Source: Burkholderiales bacterium
GTDB taxonomy: Bacteria > Pseudomonadota > Gammaproteobacteria > Burkholderiales > Casimicrobiaceae
Direction of reading: 5' to 3'
Assembly (NCBI GenBank): GCA_025354165.1
Contig: JANXNI010000095.1
Coordinates: 39,280 to 103,279 of the forward strand
DNA length: 64,000 bases
The position numbers and the translations under genes are program-made. The number at the start of each line of letters is the position of its first letter. The stretch's first letter is position 1. Under the pieces are notes generated by a model. That model did no database searches and was not told the origin of the DNA. It worked only from the letters and a program-made list of their open reading frames with translations. Shown here piece after piece: positions 44,692 to 53,621 of this stretch.

Positions 44692-45725
44692 GTGAAACCT
44701 GTAGCAGTCCAACGGGTAGCTCACCTGTTTCGGCGGGAACACCGATGACGTTCATGAAGCAAAACCTGCGCGCCGAAGCAGCGATTGAGCCTGACAAAAT
44801 TTCAACGTCCGCCGTGACTAAAGAGACGCAAATCATCGCGATCTACGGGAAGGGCGGTATCGGCAAAAGTTTCACGCTGGCGAACCTCTCGTACATGATG
44901 GCGCAGCAGGGCAAAAAAGTTTTGCTGATCGGCTGCGACCCCAAGAGCGACACAACGTCCCTCCTGTTCGGTGGTCGCGCGTGCCCCACGATTATTGAGA
45001 CCTCCGCCAAGAAAAAATTAGCCGGTGAACCGGTGCTGATCGGCGACGTGTGCTTTAAGCGCGACGGTGTATTTGCGATGGAGTTGGGAGGCCCCGAAGT
45101 CGGTCGTGGCTGCGGTGGTCGCGGCATTATTCATGGCTTCGAGCTGCTCGAAAAACTGGGCTTCCATGAGTGGGGCTTTGACTACGTATTGCTCGATTTT
45201 TTGGGCGATGTGGTGTGTGGTGGATTCGGTTTGCCGATTGCTCGTGACATGTGCCAGAAAGTGATTGTGGTTGCGTCAAACGACTTGCAATCGCTCTACG
45301 TTGCCAATAACGTGTGCTCGGCCGTTGAATACTTCCGCAACCTCGGCGGCAATGTCGGCGTTGCTGGCATGGTGATCAATAAGGATGACCATACTGGCGA
45401 GGCGCAGGCCTTCGCCGAGCGTGTTGGCATTCCAGTTTTGGCGGCGATTCCGGCTGATGACGACATTCGCCGCAAGAGCGCGAACTACGAAATTATTGGG
45501 CGTCCCGATACGCAGTGGGCCTCGCTCTTTGAGACCCTTGCCGAGAACGTTGGCCTCGCACCACCCGTACGCCCGAAGCCACTCAATCAGGATCAATTGC
45601 TTGGCCTTTTTGCGAGCGACGTCGTCGGTCGCAACGTGGTATTGGAGCCCGCCACGCAGTTCGATATGTGTGGCAAAACTGATCTCACTAAACAGTCGCT
45701 CGAAGTCGTTTACGACACGGTTTGA
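44688..45725 (+). CDS. bchX: chlorophyllide a reductase, iron protein
   Basis: A nitrogenase-like ATPase giving electrons to BchY-BchZ, which reduce ring B. Its 345 residues have the P-loop [17 protein letters not shown] and cluster cysteines in GRGCGGRGI and DVVCGGFGLPI. Start overlaps bchC by four bases. Confidence 0.96.
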   Translation: MSETCSSPTGSSPVSAGTPMTFMKQNLRAEAAIEPDKISTSAVTKETQIIAIYGKGGIGKSFTLANLSYMMAQQGKKVLLIGCDPKSDTTSLLFGGRACPTIIETSAKKKLAGEPVLIGDVCFKRDGVFAMELGGPEVGRGCGGRGIIHGFELLEKLGFHEWGFDYVLLDFLGDVVCGGFGLPIARDMCQKVIVVASNDLQSLYVANNVCSAVEYFRNLGGNVGVAGMVINKDDHTGEAQAFAERVGIPVLAAIPADDDIRRKSANYEIIGRPDTQWASLFETLAENVGLAPPVRPKPLNQDQLLGLFASDVVGRNVVLEPATQFDMCGKTDLTKQSLEVVYDTV

Positions 45726-45741
45726 AGTAAGCCACATTTTC

Positions 45742-47304
45742 ATGACTACCGAAGTAATCGTTCCCGAAATCGCAGCCCTCAAGCCCACCGTGGCTGTGCC
45801 CGCAGCGTTGACGGGCGACGGCATGGGTTGCCATTCCGGCAAAGAGCAAATGCTCGCCGCCGCGAACGCAGCGGGCAAAAGTGCCGTGCTCAAACAGTAC
45901 GCCAAAGACTATCCCCATAAAGCCGATACAGGCCCACATGATCAGCCGCAGTCAATGTGCCCTGCGTTCGGAAGCCTGCGAGTTAGTCTGCGTATGCGCC
46001 GCACCGCGACCGTGCTGTCGGGTTCGGCTTGCTGTGTTTACGGCCTGACGTTTACCTCACATTTTTACGGCGCACGCCGCACCGTTGGTTACGTTCCGTT
46101 CAACTCGGAAAGCCTCGTGACAGGCAAGCTGTTCGAGGACATTCGCGAAGCGACATACAAGCTGGCCGACCCCGCTTTGTACGATGCGATTGTGTTGATT
46201 AATTTGTGCGTGCCGACGGCGTCTGGCGTGCCGTTGCAATTGCTGCCGAAAGAAATTAATGGCGTTCGCATCATCGGGATTGATGTACCAGGGTTCGGTG
46301 TGCCGACGCATGCTGAAGCTAAGGATGTGCTCGCTGGAGCGATGCTGAAATACGCTCGTACCGAGGCTGAAAATGGCCCCGTAAAAGCGCCTAAAAATGG
46401 TCGCAGCGAGAAGCCGACGGTAACGCTGCTTGGCGAAATGTTCCCGGTCGATCCGGTGCAAATCGGCATGATGCTGGCACCATTGGGTTTGGCTGCAGGC
46501 CCGGTTGTGCCAACCCGTGAATGGCGCGAACTCTACGCAGCTCTTGATTGCGCGGTTGTCGGCGCGATTCATCCTTTTTATACGGCGAGCGTTCGCGAGT
46601 TTCACGCTGCGGGCCGCACTGTGGTTGGTTCTGCGCCGGTAGGCGTGTCCGGCACCGAAGCCTGGTTGCAGGCGATTGGTACTGCGGCAAACGTGGAGCA
46701 GGCAAAGATTGATGCTGCGAAAAACGCGCTGCTTCCGATGATTAAAGCTGCGATTGCGAAGTCGCCGATCAAGGGTCGCATCACACTGTCGGGCTACGAA
46801 GGCTCGGAGCTTCTAGTTGCCCGCTTGTTGGTTGAAAGTGGCGCTGATGTTCGATACGTCGGCACGGCCTGTCCTCGCACCGAATGGAGTGATCCGGATC
46901 GCGAATGGCTTGCCGCGCACAACGTGCATGTGCAATTCCGTGCATCGTTGGAGCAAGATCTCGCCGCGATGCGCGAGTTCGAGCCTGATCTGGCGATTGG
47001 CACAACGCCCGTGGTGCAAGCAGCCAAAGAAAAAATGATTCCCGCGCTGTATTTCACCAACCTCATTTCTGCCCGTCCGTTGATGGGTGTGGCGGGTGCG
47101 GGATCTTTGGCAACAGTCATCAACTCGGCCCTCGGCAACAAATCGCGCTTTATTGAAATGCGTGAATTTTTCGCCGGCGTTGGTGAGGGCACCAAGGCGG
47201 GCATTTGGCAGGATTTGCCGAACGATCACCCAGAATTTCGCGCGCACTACAAAAAGCAGATCGCCGCTCAATCCAAGGCCCGCAAAGCCGAGGAGATGAT
47301 CTGA
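45742..47304 (+). CDS. bchY: chlorophyllide a reductase subunit Y
   Basis: With BchZ forms the catalytic complex that turns chlorophyllide a into the bacteriochlorin. From ATG 45742 it has 520 residues, with cysteine motifs [18 protein letters not shown] and GSACCVYGL. The open frame upstream inside bchX is a shadow. No 8-vinyl reductase gene is in the window; some BchXYZ complexes can also carry out that reduction, but this cannot be decided here. Confidence 0.95.
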   Translation: MTTEVIVPEIAALKPTVAVPAALTGDGMGCHSGKEQMLAAANAAGKSAVLKQYAKDYPHKADTGPHDQPQSMCPAFGSLRVSLRMRRTATVLSGSACCVYGLTFTSHFYGARRTVGYVPFNSESLVTGKLFEDIREATYKLADPALYDAIVLINLCVPTASGVPLQLLPKEINGVRIIGIDVPGFGVPTHAEAKDVLAGAMLKYARTEAENGPVKAPKNGRSEKPTVTLLGEMFPVDPVQIGMMLAPLGLAAGPVVPTREWRELYAALDCAVVGAIHPFYTASVREFHAAGRTVVGSAPVGVSGTEAWLQAIGTAANVEQAKIDAAKNALLPMIKAAIAKSPIKGRITLSGYEGSELLVARLLVESGADVRYVGTACPRTEWSDPDREWLAAHNVHVQFRASLEQDLAAMREFEPDLAIGTTPVVQAAKEKMIPALYFTNLISARPLMGVAGAGSLATVINSALGNKSRFIEMREFFAGVGEGTKAGIWQDLPNDHPEFRAHYKKQIAAQSKARKAEEMI

Positions 47305-48758
47305 TGCTGGTGCTGGATCATGATCGTGCGGGTGGCTACTGGGGCGCGGTGTATGTGTTTACCGCAGTCAAGGGTTTGCAGGTCATCATCGATGGCCCGG
47401 TGGGTTGTGAGAATTTGCCAGTCACCTCGGTGCTGCATTACACCGACGCGCTTCCACCGCATGAGTTGCCGATTGTGGTCACTGGTTTAGCGGAAGAGCA
47501 GCTCGGGCGCGAAGGCACCGAAGGCGCGATGAAGAAAGCGCATGCGGTGCTTGATCCCGATATGCCAGCGGTTGTGGTTACCGGCTCCATCGCAGAAATG
47601 ATTGGTGGCGGCGTGACACCGCAAGGCACCAACATTCAACGCTTCCTGCCACGCACAATTGACGAGGATCAGTGGCAGAGTGCGAACCGCGCCATGCTGT
47701 GGGTGTTCGCCGAATACGGCTACAAGCGCGGCGTGCCGCCACCGCGTGAGCGTCCGGTAGGCGCAAAGCCGTTAGTAAACATCGTGGGCCCGGCCTATGG
47801 CATGTTCAACATGCCGAGCGATCTCGCTGAGATTCGTCGTCTGGTTGAAGGCATTGGCGCTGAAATCAATTTGACGTTCCCGCTCGGAACGCATCTAGCG
47901 GAAGTGCGCAACTTGACCGATGCGAAGGTCAACATTTGCATGTATCGCGAGTTCGGTCGCTTGCTCTGTGAATCGATGGAGCGTCCGTATCTGCAAGCGC
48001 CGATCGGTCTGCACAGCACAACTAAATTTTTACGCAGTCTTGGCGAATTGCTGGGGCTTGATCCAGAGCCGTTCATCGAACGCGAGCGTCACACGACGAT
48101 CAAACCGATCTGGGATCTTTGGCGTTCGGTGACACAAGACTTCTTTGGCACTGCAAGCTTTGCGGTTGTCGCGACCGAGACCTACACACGTGGCCTGCGT
48201 CACTTCCTTGAAGATGAATTGGGTTTGCCCTGCAATTTCGCGGTCTCGCGCATCCCCGGTGCGAAGACGGACAACGAAAGTATTCGCAAACTCATCAAAG
48301 AAAAAGCGCCGCTGATCCTCTTTGGGAGCTTTAACGAGCGTATGTATTCCGCAGAAACTGGAGGCCGTTGCGCCTACATTCCGGCCTCCTTCCCCGGTGC
48401 TGTGATTCGTCGTCACACCGGTACGCCGTTCATGGGTTACGGCGGCGCGACATATGTGGTGCAAGAGGTGTGTAACGCGCTGTTTGACGCGCTGTTTCAC
48501 ATCATTCCGCTCGCTACCGAAATGGATCGCATCGAGCCGACTCATGCCAAGCCGCATCGCGAAATGCTCTGGCTGGATGATGCGAAGTCGGCGCTCGATG
48601 AGCTGGTTGATATGCAGCCCGTGCTGGTGCGTATCTCGGCGGCGAAACGCTTGCGAGATCAGGCGGAGCGCCAGGCGCGCGCCGCAGGTGTCGAGATCGT
48701 CACTGCTGAGCGTGTCGCTTCCGCGAAACGCATCGTGCTCGAAGGAGCACTGGCATGA
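47304..48758 (+). CDS. bchZ: chlorophyllide a reductase subunit Z
   Basis: Second catalytic subunit of the reductase, 484 residues, starting [19 protein letters not shown] with the cluster Cys in [16 protein letters not shown] 47304 shares a base with the bchY stop (TGATG). The puf genes follow directly, as in the conserved bchCXYZ-puf arrangement. Confidence 0.95.
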   Translation: MLVLDHDRAGGYWGAVYVFTAVKGLQVIIDGPVGCENLPVTSVLHYTDALPPHELPIVVTGLAEEQLGREGTEGAMKKAHAVLDPDMPAVVVTGSIAEMIGGGVTPQGTNIQRFLPRTIDEDQWQSANRAMLWVFAEYGYKRGVPPPRERPVGAKPLVNIVGPAYGMFNMPSDLAEIRRLVEGIGAEINLTFPLGTHLAEVRNLTDAKVNICMYREFGRLLCESMERPYLQAPIGLHSTTKFLRSLGELLGLDPEPFIERERHTTIKPIWDLWRSVTQDFFGTASFAVVATETYTRGLRHFLEDELGLPCNFAVSRIPGAKTDNESIRKLIKEKAPLILFGSFNERMYSAETGGRCAYIPASFPGAVIRRHTGTPFMGYGGATYVVQEVCNALFDALFHIIPLATEMDRIEPTHAKPHREMLWLDDAKSALDELVDMQPVLVRISAAKRLRDQAERQARAAGVEIVTAERVASAKRIVLEGALA

Positions 48759-48895
48759 CCAGCGTCACGACAACAATTTCTCAAGTCGGGCGCCGCAATG
48801 CGCGCGACCTGGTAATCCCGGCCGCGTGGGGTTCGCGCGGTAATGGCCGAGAGGCCTGTTTTTGGAGAAGCTTAAATGGCAGACAACAGAAGTAA
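48755..48895 (+). CDS. short ORF linking bchZ to pufB (46 residues)
   Basis: ATG 48755 overlaps the bchZ stop (ATGA) and the frame runs 46 codons, ending 20 bases inside pufB. The product is Arg-rich, starts [18 protein letters not shown] and has no membrane span. It occupies the place of pufQ in Rhodobacter but does not resemble PufQ. It may be only a leader peptide that couples translation of bchZ and pufB, or a fortuitous frame. Confidence 0.35.
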   Translation: MTSVTTTISQVGRRNARDLVIPAAWGSRGNGREACFWRSLNGRQQK

Positions 48896-49028
48896 TGGTT
48901 CGCTATCGGGCCTGACCGAGCATGAGGCTAAGGAGTTCCACGGAATCTTCATGAGCAGCATGTTGGGTTTTCTCGCAGCGACGGTGGTTGCTCACGTCCT
49001 CGTTTGGATGTGGCGTCCTTTCTATTGA
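48876..49028 (+). CDS. pufB: LH1 antenna beta polypeptide
   Basis: A bacteriochlorophyll-binding single-span polypeptide of 50 residues, [20 protein letters not shown], with His22 and the BChl-ligand His40 in the A-x3-H context, and the C-terminal W-x-W-R-P-F-Y typical of LH1 beta. GGAG lies upstream. With PufA it builds the ring around the reaction centre. Confidence 0.97.
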   Translation: MADNRSNGSLSGLTEHEAKEFHGIFMSSMLGFLAATVVAHVLVWMWRPFY

Positions 49029-49088
49029 TTTAGTGCTGTTAGCGTTTTGAAACCAGTCGCAGTGCAATCAAGTAAGTGGAGAAAAAAT

Positions 49089-49289
49089 ATGGTGAGAATT
49101 TCTGAAAGTACCAATCACGGTTTCTCTGTGATTTTCCTCGCAGGTTTCGTCGTCATTTTTGCGATTGCACTCGTCGCACAGCCTTTGCAATTGCATTGGC
49201 GAACGTGGTTTCCAGGCGCTGAAGGCAACAAATCAATCATCCACGCCGTAAGGGATTCTGTGTATTCCTTTATGTCGCACTTAACTTAG
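49089..49289 (+). CDS. unrecognised small membrane protein between pufB and pufA
   Basis: ATG 49089 follows GTGGAGAAAA. The 66-residue product has a short polar N-terminus (MVRISESTNHG), one membrane span (about 12-33, FSVIFLAGFVVIFAIALVAQ), then WRTWFPGAEG and an amphipathic C-terminal helix ending YSFMSHLT. It ends 15 bases before pufA and starts 60 after pufB, so it is part of the puf operon. It lacks the A-x3-H BChl ligand inside the span, so it is not a second antenna chain. PufX and protein W are single-span RC-LH1 subunits of similar size, but I see no sequence match. A role in ring closure or quinone exchange is a hypothesis. Confidence 0.82.
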   Translation: MVRISESTNHGFSVIFLAGFVVIFAIALVAQPLQLHWRTWFPGAEGNKSIIHAVRDSVYSFMSHLT

Positions 49290-49304
49290 TAAGGAGAAAT
49301 CCAC

Positions 49305-49487
49305 ATGTGGAAAATTTGGCTACTGTTTGATCCACGCCGTGCGTTGATCGCTGTTCTCATGTTCGCCTTTGGCATGGCGCTGTTGATTCACTTCATCGTG
49401 CTCAGCTCACCACGCTATAGCGACCATCTCGGTTGGGGAGCCTCAGCGCCTATGGCGGTGAAAGCACCTGTACCGGCCAAACCGTAA
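49305..49487 (+). CDS. pufA: LH1 antenna alpha polypeptide
   Basis: A 60-residue antenna chain starting MWKIWLLFDPRRALIAVLM, with the BChl ligand His29 (A-L-L-I-H) and Trp44 beyond the membrane span, as in LH1 alpha. AGGAG precedes the start. The C-terminus is Pro/Ala/Lys-rich. Confidence 0.97.
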   Translation: MWKIWLLFDPRRALIAVLMFAFGMALLIHFIVLSSPRYSDHLGWGASAPMAVKAPVPAKP

Positions 49488-49502
49488 CCGGTTTGACTGA
49501 AT

Positions 49503-49538
49503 GCCGCGAGTCTCAACGACGCGTCGAGACTTGCGGTG
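49503..49538 (+). terminator. pufA-pufL intercistronic hairpin
   Basis: A 12-bp stem (arms at 49503-49514 and 49526-49537, with two G-U pairs) with an 11-base loop between pufA and pufL. In Rhodobacter a hairpin at this place protects the pufBA mRNA segment from 3' decay and raises antenna over reaction-centre protein. No U-tract follows, so mRNA stabilisation is likelier than termination. A second small hairpin (AGTTC/GAACT) lies at about 49560-49575. Confidence 0.7.
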
Positions 49539-49607
49539 CCCCATCGCTGTTTTACTGGCAGTTCATTGACGAACTATTTACTTGAATACATACGGGAGGA
49601 TTCCGCC

Positions 49608-50435
49608 ATGGCCTTATTAAGCTTTGAGAAAAAGTATCGTGTCCGGGGTGGCACGTTGCTCGGCGGGGATCTGTTCGACTTCTGGGTCGGGCCCTTCTAC
49701 GTGGGTTTTTTTGGTGTCACGACAGCGTTCTTCGCGCTGCTCGGGACCGCACTCATTGTCTACGGTGCGGCCATCGGGCCGACGTGGAATATCTGGCAGA
49801 TCAGCATCGCGCCACCGGACTTGAAATATGGGCTGGCGCTCGCGCCGCTACGGCAGGGCGGGCTCTGGCAAATTATCACAATTTGTGCACTCGGCTCCTT
49901 CGTGTCTTGGGCGCTGCGTGAAGTCGAAATCTGCCGAAAGCTCGGCATGGGATATCACGTGCCGTTCGCGTTTGCGTTCGCTATTCTTGCGTACTTTTCT
50001 TTGACCATCGTACGTCCACTTTTGATGGGCGCTTGGGGCCACGGCTTTCCTTACGGAATTTTCAGCCACCTCGATTGGGTGTCGAACGTGGGTTACCAAC
50101 ACCTTCATTTCCATTACAACCCGGCGCACATGCTCGCTGTAACGGGATTCTTCACGACGACGCTCGCACTGTCATTGCACGGCGGTTTGGTGCTCTCTGC
50201 GACAAACCCGAAAAAGGGTGAAGCGGTCAAGACTGCCGAGGACGAAAACGCATTCTTCCGCGACACCATCGGTTACTCCGTTGGCACGTTAGGCATCCAT
50301 CGCCTCGGCCTGTTCCTTGCGCTTTCAGCGGTTGTGTGGGCGGCAATCTGCATCATTATCAGCGGCCCATTCTGGACACGCGGTTGGCCGGAATGGTGGA
50401 CGTGGTGGCTCAACATGCCGATCTGGGCTCGATAG
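49608..50435 (+). CDS. pufL: photosynthetic reaction centre L subunit
   Basis: Five-helix core subunit of 275 residues carrying half of the pigments and QB. ATG 49608 follows GGGAGGA. Diagnostic stretches are [40 protein letters not shown] and [16 protein letters not shown]. Special-pair and iron-ligand histidines are in place. Confidence 0.98.
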   Translation: MALLSFEKKYRVRGGTLLGGDLFDFWVGPFYVGFFGVTTAFFALLGTALIVYGAAIGPTWNIWQISIAPPDLKYGLALAPLRQGGLWQIITICALGSFVSWALREVEICRKLGMGYHVPFAFAFAILAYFSLTIVRPLLMGAWGHGFPYGIFSHLDWVSNVGYQHLHFHYNPAHMLAVTGFFTTTLALSLHGGLVLSATNPKKGEAVKTAEDENAFFRDTIGYSVGTLGIHRLGLFLALSAVVWAAICIIISGPFWTRGWPEWWTWWLNMPIWAR

Positions 50436-50455
50436 GACAAAGGGGGAATCACATC

Positions 50456-51439
50456 ATGGCTATGGAATATCAAAACCTCTTCACTACAGTTCAGGTGCAC
50501 GGGCCTGCACAGCTTGGCATGCCGCTGCCGTCAGGCGGTGCGTGGTCGCGCGGCAACCAGACGTTTATCAATCGTTGGTTGGGCAAGATCGGCGATGCGC
50601 AAATCGGGCCGCTTTATCTAGGCACGACAGGTCTGGCATCGCTGCTGTGTGGGCTGCTCGCGTTCGAAATCATTGGGCTCAACATGTGGGCCTCGGTCAA
50701 CTGGAGCGTGATGGAATTTGTGCGTCAGTTGTTCTGGCTGGGCCTTGAGCCACCGCCACCTGCATATGGTCTGCATTTTCCGCCGCTCAACCAGGGTGGC
50801 TGGTGGCTTGTGACGGGCTTCTTTTTGACGCTGTCGTTGTGTCTGTGGTGGGTGCGAACATACCGTCGCGCTCGCGCGCTAGGCATGGGATTGCACATTC
50901 CAATCGCCTTCGGCGCTGCTATCTGGCTATATCTGGTGCTCGGCTTTATTCGTCCGCTGGCGATGGGTAGCTGGTCGGAGGCGGTGCCCTTCGGTATCTT
51001 TCCGCACCTTGACTGGACGGCTGCGTTCTCATTGCGTTACGGCAATCTTTTCTACAATCCGTTCCACTGCCTGTCGATTGCTTTCTTGTATGGCTCGGTG
51101 CTGTTGTTCGCCATGCACGGCGCGACGATTCTCGCAGTCAGCCGCTTCGGTGGTGAACGCGAGATTGAGCAGATTGTTGATCGCGGTACAGCGTCTGAAC
51201 GCGCGGCATTGTTTTGGCGCTGGACGATGGGCTTTAACGCAACGATGGAATCGATCCACCGTTGGGCCTGGTGGTTCGCTATATTGACGCCGATCACGGG
51301 TGGTATTGGCATTCTGCTCACCGGCACCGTCGTTGACAATTGGTATCTATGGGCCGTGAAGCACGGCGTCGCGCCGATGTATCCCGCGTTCAGCGTTCCC
51401 GTAGTTGATCCTAGCCTTCTGCCAGGAGCGATGAAATGA
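50456..51439 (+). CDS. pufM: photosynthetic reaction centre M subunit
   Basis: Five-helix partner of PufL holding QA, 327 residues, starting [20 protein letters not shown]. It contains [23 protein letters not shown] and the helix-E histidine region [13 protein letters not shown]. Its C-terminus is longer than in Rhodobacter, as is usual where a bound cytochrome (PufC) is present. Its stop overlaps the pufC start. Confidence 0.98.
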   Translation: MAMEYQNLFTTVQVHGPAQLGMPLPSGGAWSRGNQTFINRWLGKIGDAQIGPLYLGTTGLASLLCGLLAFEIIGLNMWASVNWSVMEFVRQLFWLGLEPPPPAYGLHFPPLNQGGWWLVTGFFLTLSLCLWWVRTYRRARALGMGLHIPIAFGAAIWLYLVLGFIRPLAMGSWSEAVPFGIFPHLDWTAAFSLRYGNLFYNPFHCLSIAFLYGSVLLFAMHGATILAVSRFGGEREIEQIVDRGTASERAALFWRWTMGFNATMESIHRWAWWFAILTPITGGIGILLTGTVVDNWYLWAVKHGVAPMYPAFSVPVVDPSLLPGAMK

Positions 51440-52830
51440 GCGGTCGCGTGAAACTCTCTCTGGGTGTTGCGTTTGTAGCGCTCGCGATTCTCACCGGCTG
51501 CGAACGGCCGCGTCCGATTTCGGAGCAAACGGGCTATCGCGGCACCGGCATGGTAGAGCTGGCCAACAAGCGCGAAAACGTCAAACTGGCGGCGCTGAAC
51601 GCGTTGCCCGAAGCGAGCCCCAAGGCAGATTCGACCGGCCCTAAGGCAGGCAGCCTGTACAAAAACGTGCAAGTTCTCGGCGACCAAAGCGTCGGCGAAT
51701 TCACACGCACAATGCTCGCGATGACGAGTTGGGTTGCGCCGAACGAAGGCTGCAACTATTGCCACAAAGCGGGCGAGGATTTCGCCACGGACGCGCTCTA
51801 CACCAAGGTCGTCGCTCGCAAAATGCTTTCCATGACTGGCAAGATCAACGCCGATTGGGGTAAGCACGTCGGCGAGACCGGTGTCACTTGTTACACGTGC
51901 CACCGCGGCAACAATATCCCGAAAGACGTCTGGTATTCAGCAGCCGATCCGGGCACGGTTAAGGGCTTCACCGGTTGGAAATACGGACAGAATACGCCGG
52001 TTGCAGCGAACGGATATTCGTCGCTGCCCCTCGATTCGCTTTCGTCGTATCTGGCAAACGATGGACAGGTGCGTGTTCAAGGCGCGACGGCGCTGCCCGC
52101 CAACTACGCAGTGCCTCCGATGGGCAACAAAGCCAGTATCGCCAACACTGAATGGAGCTACAGCCTGATGATGCATATGTCCAATTCGTTGGGCGTGAAC
52201 TGCACTTTCTGTCACAACAGCCGCGACTTCAGCAACTGGAATGACAGCACGCCACAACGCGTCACGGCATGGCATGGCTTGCGCATGGTCAGGGACGTCA
52301 ACAACGGTTATTTGACACCGCTTGAAAGCACTTTTCCTGCAAATCGTAAAGGCCCGTTGGGTGACGTCGCGAAGGTAGGTTGCGCAACCTGCCACCAGGG
52401 TGTTAACAAGCCACTCAACGGTGCCAGCATCTTGGCGGATTACCCTGAGCTCAAAAAGATCGGTGCGACTGTAGCGGTGACGGCGCCGGTGCCGGCTGTT
52501 GCAGCGGCACCGATAAGCGTTCTCGGCAAGATTTACTTCGCTATCGGCAAGAACGAAGTTGACGCCGCCGGCAAAGATGCAATCACAGCCGCCGCTAGAG
52601 CGATGACCGCGAACGCTGCTGCGACAATCGAGATATCGGGTTTCGCCGATAGCACTGGCAATCAGGATCAGAACATGGAACTCGGAAAACAGCGTGCGAT
52701 AGCCGTTCGTGATGCGCTCAAAGCAGCAGGCGTTGCCGAAGCACGCATCAACATGAAGAAGCCAGAGTTCGTGGTTGGCAGCGCCACAGCAGAAGCGCGT
52801 CGGGTCGATTTGGTGGCGGTGGGTATGTAG
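51436..52830 (+). CDS. pufC: tetraheme reaction-centre cytochrome fused to an OmpA-like domain
   Basis: Periplasmic subunit that re-reduces the photo-oxidised special pair. Residues 1-22 form a lipoprotein signal ending in LTGC (Cys22). Four haem motifs follow: CNYCH (106), CYTCH (152), CTFCH (256) and CATCH (316). After an Ala/Pro/Val linker (about 345-360), residues 365-462 form an OmpA-type domain ([20 protein letters not shown], then SGFADSTG and [16 protein letters not shown]), keeping the Asp (405) and Arg (420) positions that bind peptidoglycan in that family. At 464 residues it is about 100 longer than usual PufC. The fusion is in one uninterrupted frame. Confidence 0.95.
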   Translation: MSGRVKLSLGVAFVALAILTGCERPRPISEQTGYRGTGMVELANKRENVKLAALNALPEASPKADSTGPKAGSLYKNVQVLGDQSVGEFTRTMLAMTSWVAPNEGCNYCHKAGEDFATDALYTKVVARKMLSMTGKINADWGKHVGETGVTCYTCHRGNNIPKDVWYSAADPGTVKGFTGWKYGQNTPVAANGYSSLPLDSLSSYLANDGQVRVQGATALPANYAVPPMGNKASIANTEWSYSLMMHMSNSLGVNCTFCHNSRDFSNWNDSTPQRVTAWHGLRMVRDVNNGYLTPLESTFPANRKGPLGDVAKVGCATCHQGVNKPLNGASILADYPELKKIGATVAVTAPVPAVAAAPISVLGKIYFAIGKNEVDAAGKDAITAAARAMTANAAATIEISGFADSTGNQDQNMELGKQRAIAVRDALKAAGVAEARINMKKPEFVVGSATAEARRVDLVAVGM

Positions 52831-52856
52831 CCGTCTTGCTATAGAAGCCACTGCTG

Positions 52857-52871
52857 TGCTCCGGTGGAGCA
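52857..52871 (+). terminator. weak hairpin after pufC
   Basis: TGCTCC-GGT-GGAGCA, a 6-bp stem 27 bases after the pufC stop, without a clear U-tract. It may mark the end of the puf transcript. Confidence 0.3.
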
Positions 52872-52908
52872 GACCGCTTTGCGAGGTTTGATGTGTCGTC
52901 AAATGATT

Positions 52909-53061
52909 TTATCGGGCCGAGACTTCCTGAAAAAGATTTGAAATGGCATCGATCAGCCTGTCTACCTCATTGGCTAGGACCGTATTAGCCTCGACGTTGT
53001 AGTGCAAAAGACCCAACGCGATCACAAAAATTAGACGCAGCCTGCCGAGTGTGTTGTCCAT
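52909..53061 (-). CDS. 50-residue ORF at the right edge of the PGC
   Basis: ATG 53061 to TAA 52909. The product has a hydrophobic segment (LRLIFVIALGLLHY, about 8-21) and an amphipathic helix (LANEVDRLIDAISNLFQEV). The frame is open further upstream through KRLLRR up to the IS remnant at 53092, so it could be the 3' end of a longer gene cut by that element. No strong ribosome site. It is convergent with pufC. Not recognised. Confidence 0.45.
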   Translation of the reverse strand: MDNTLGRLRLIFVIALGLLHYNVEANTVLANEVDRLIDAISNLFQEVSAR

Positions 53062-53091
53062 CCTGCGGAGCAATCGTTTTGCTGAGCCGAT

Positions 53092-53132
53092 ATTCCTAAC
53101 TTATGACTGGTACTGGAATTGGGTTAGGATCA
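53092..53132 (+). mobile_element. 41-bp remnant of an IS end related to the left-edge IS
   Basis: The reverse complement matches the outer end of the IS at 103-143 in 37 of 41 positions, including the terminal repeat (TGATCCTAACCC against TGACCCTACCCC) and the last four transposase codons plus stop (IPNL-TGA, plus strand here). Only the transposase 3' end of the element is left; the rest has been lost. Orientation is opposite to the left copy, and the two lie on either side of the whole PGC. Confidence 0.85.
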
Positions 53133-53337
53133 GCGGAATAAGCGACGGAAGAAGGGGTCTTCTAGCTATGAAAGATCGATTCATCTCTCACTTTTAGTAA
53201 AAACGCCCCAACGTGAAAAAATTGTTGCATTGAAAAAATGGAGTCACGCGAACGTCGGCGAGCGAAGCGCAACGTAACCTCGGGGTAACCCGCGCCAAAT
53301 AAATTTGCGCAACTCACTCGTAAGTCTTTGATTTTGT

Positions 53338-53411
53338 TGGAGGCGGGTAGCGGAATCGAACCGCTCTAAACGGATTTGCAATCCGCTGCATAACCTCTTT
53401 GCTAACCCGCC
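53338..53411 (-). tRNA. tRNA-Cys (GCA)
   Basis: Minus-strand cloverleaf with acceptor GGCGGGT pairing ACCCGCC, anticodon GCA in the loop GATTGCAAATC, a T-arm GGTTCGATTCC and an encoded CCA end. 74 bases. Confidence 0.95.
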
Positions 53412-53450
53412 CTGATTGCGCAGGGACAACTACCACCACGCAAATGAAAA

Positions 53451-53475
53451 CGGAACCATTGCGGTTCCGCTTTTT
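53451..53475. terminator. bidirectional hairpin between the tRNA genes
   Basis: Stem CGGAACC/GGTTCCG (53451-53457, 53463-53469) with loop ATTGC, followed by CTTTTT on the plus strand and by GTTTTCATTT on the minus strand. It could be a terminator or a processing hairpin between the two tRNAs. Confidence 0.5.
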
Positions 53476-53493
53476 ACTCACAGTTCATGGAAC

Positions 53494-53569
53494 TGGAGCG
53501 GCAGAAGAGTCTCGAACTCTCGACCTCAACCTTGGCAAGGTTGCGCTCTACCAACTGAGCTACTGCCGC
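53494..53569 (-). tRNA. tRNA-Gly (GCC)
   Basis: Minus-strand cloverleaf with acceptor GCGGCAG, D-arm GCTCAGTTGGTAGAGC, anticodon GCC in CCTTGCCAAGG, T-arm GAGTTCGAGACTC and encoded CCA. 76 bases. Likely cotranscribed with tRNA-Cys. Confidence 0.96.
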
Positions 53570-53621
53570 GACAAATAAAATTATAGCTGATTCGCAAATT
53601 GATGCAAATCGACTCGCGCTA

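Noticed and set aside
48755..48895. Calling the bchZ-pufB mini-ORF pufQ
   Set aside because: PufQ has a membrane span and is longer. This frame has neither feature, so position alone is not enough.
49089..49289. Calling the extra puf ORF pufX or a second LH1 chain
   Set aside because: No A-x3-H ligand in the span and no visible PufX similarity. Gene order also differs from Rhodobacter, where pufX follows pufM.
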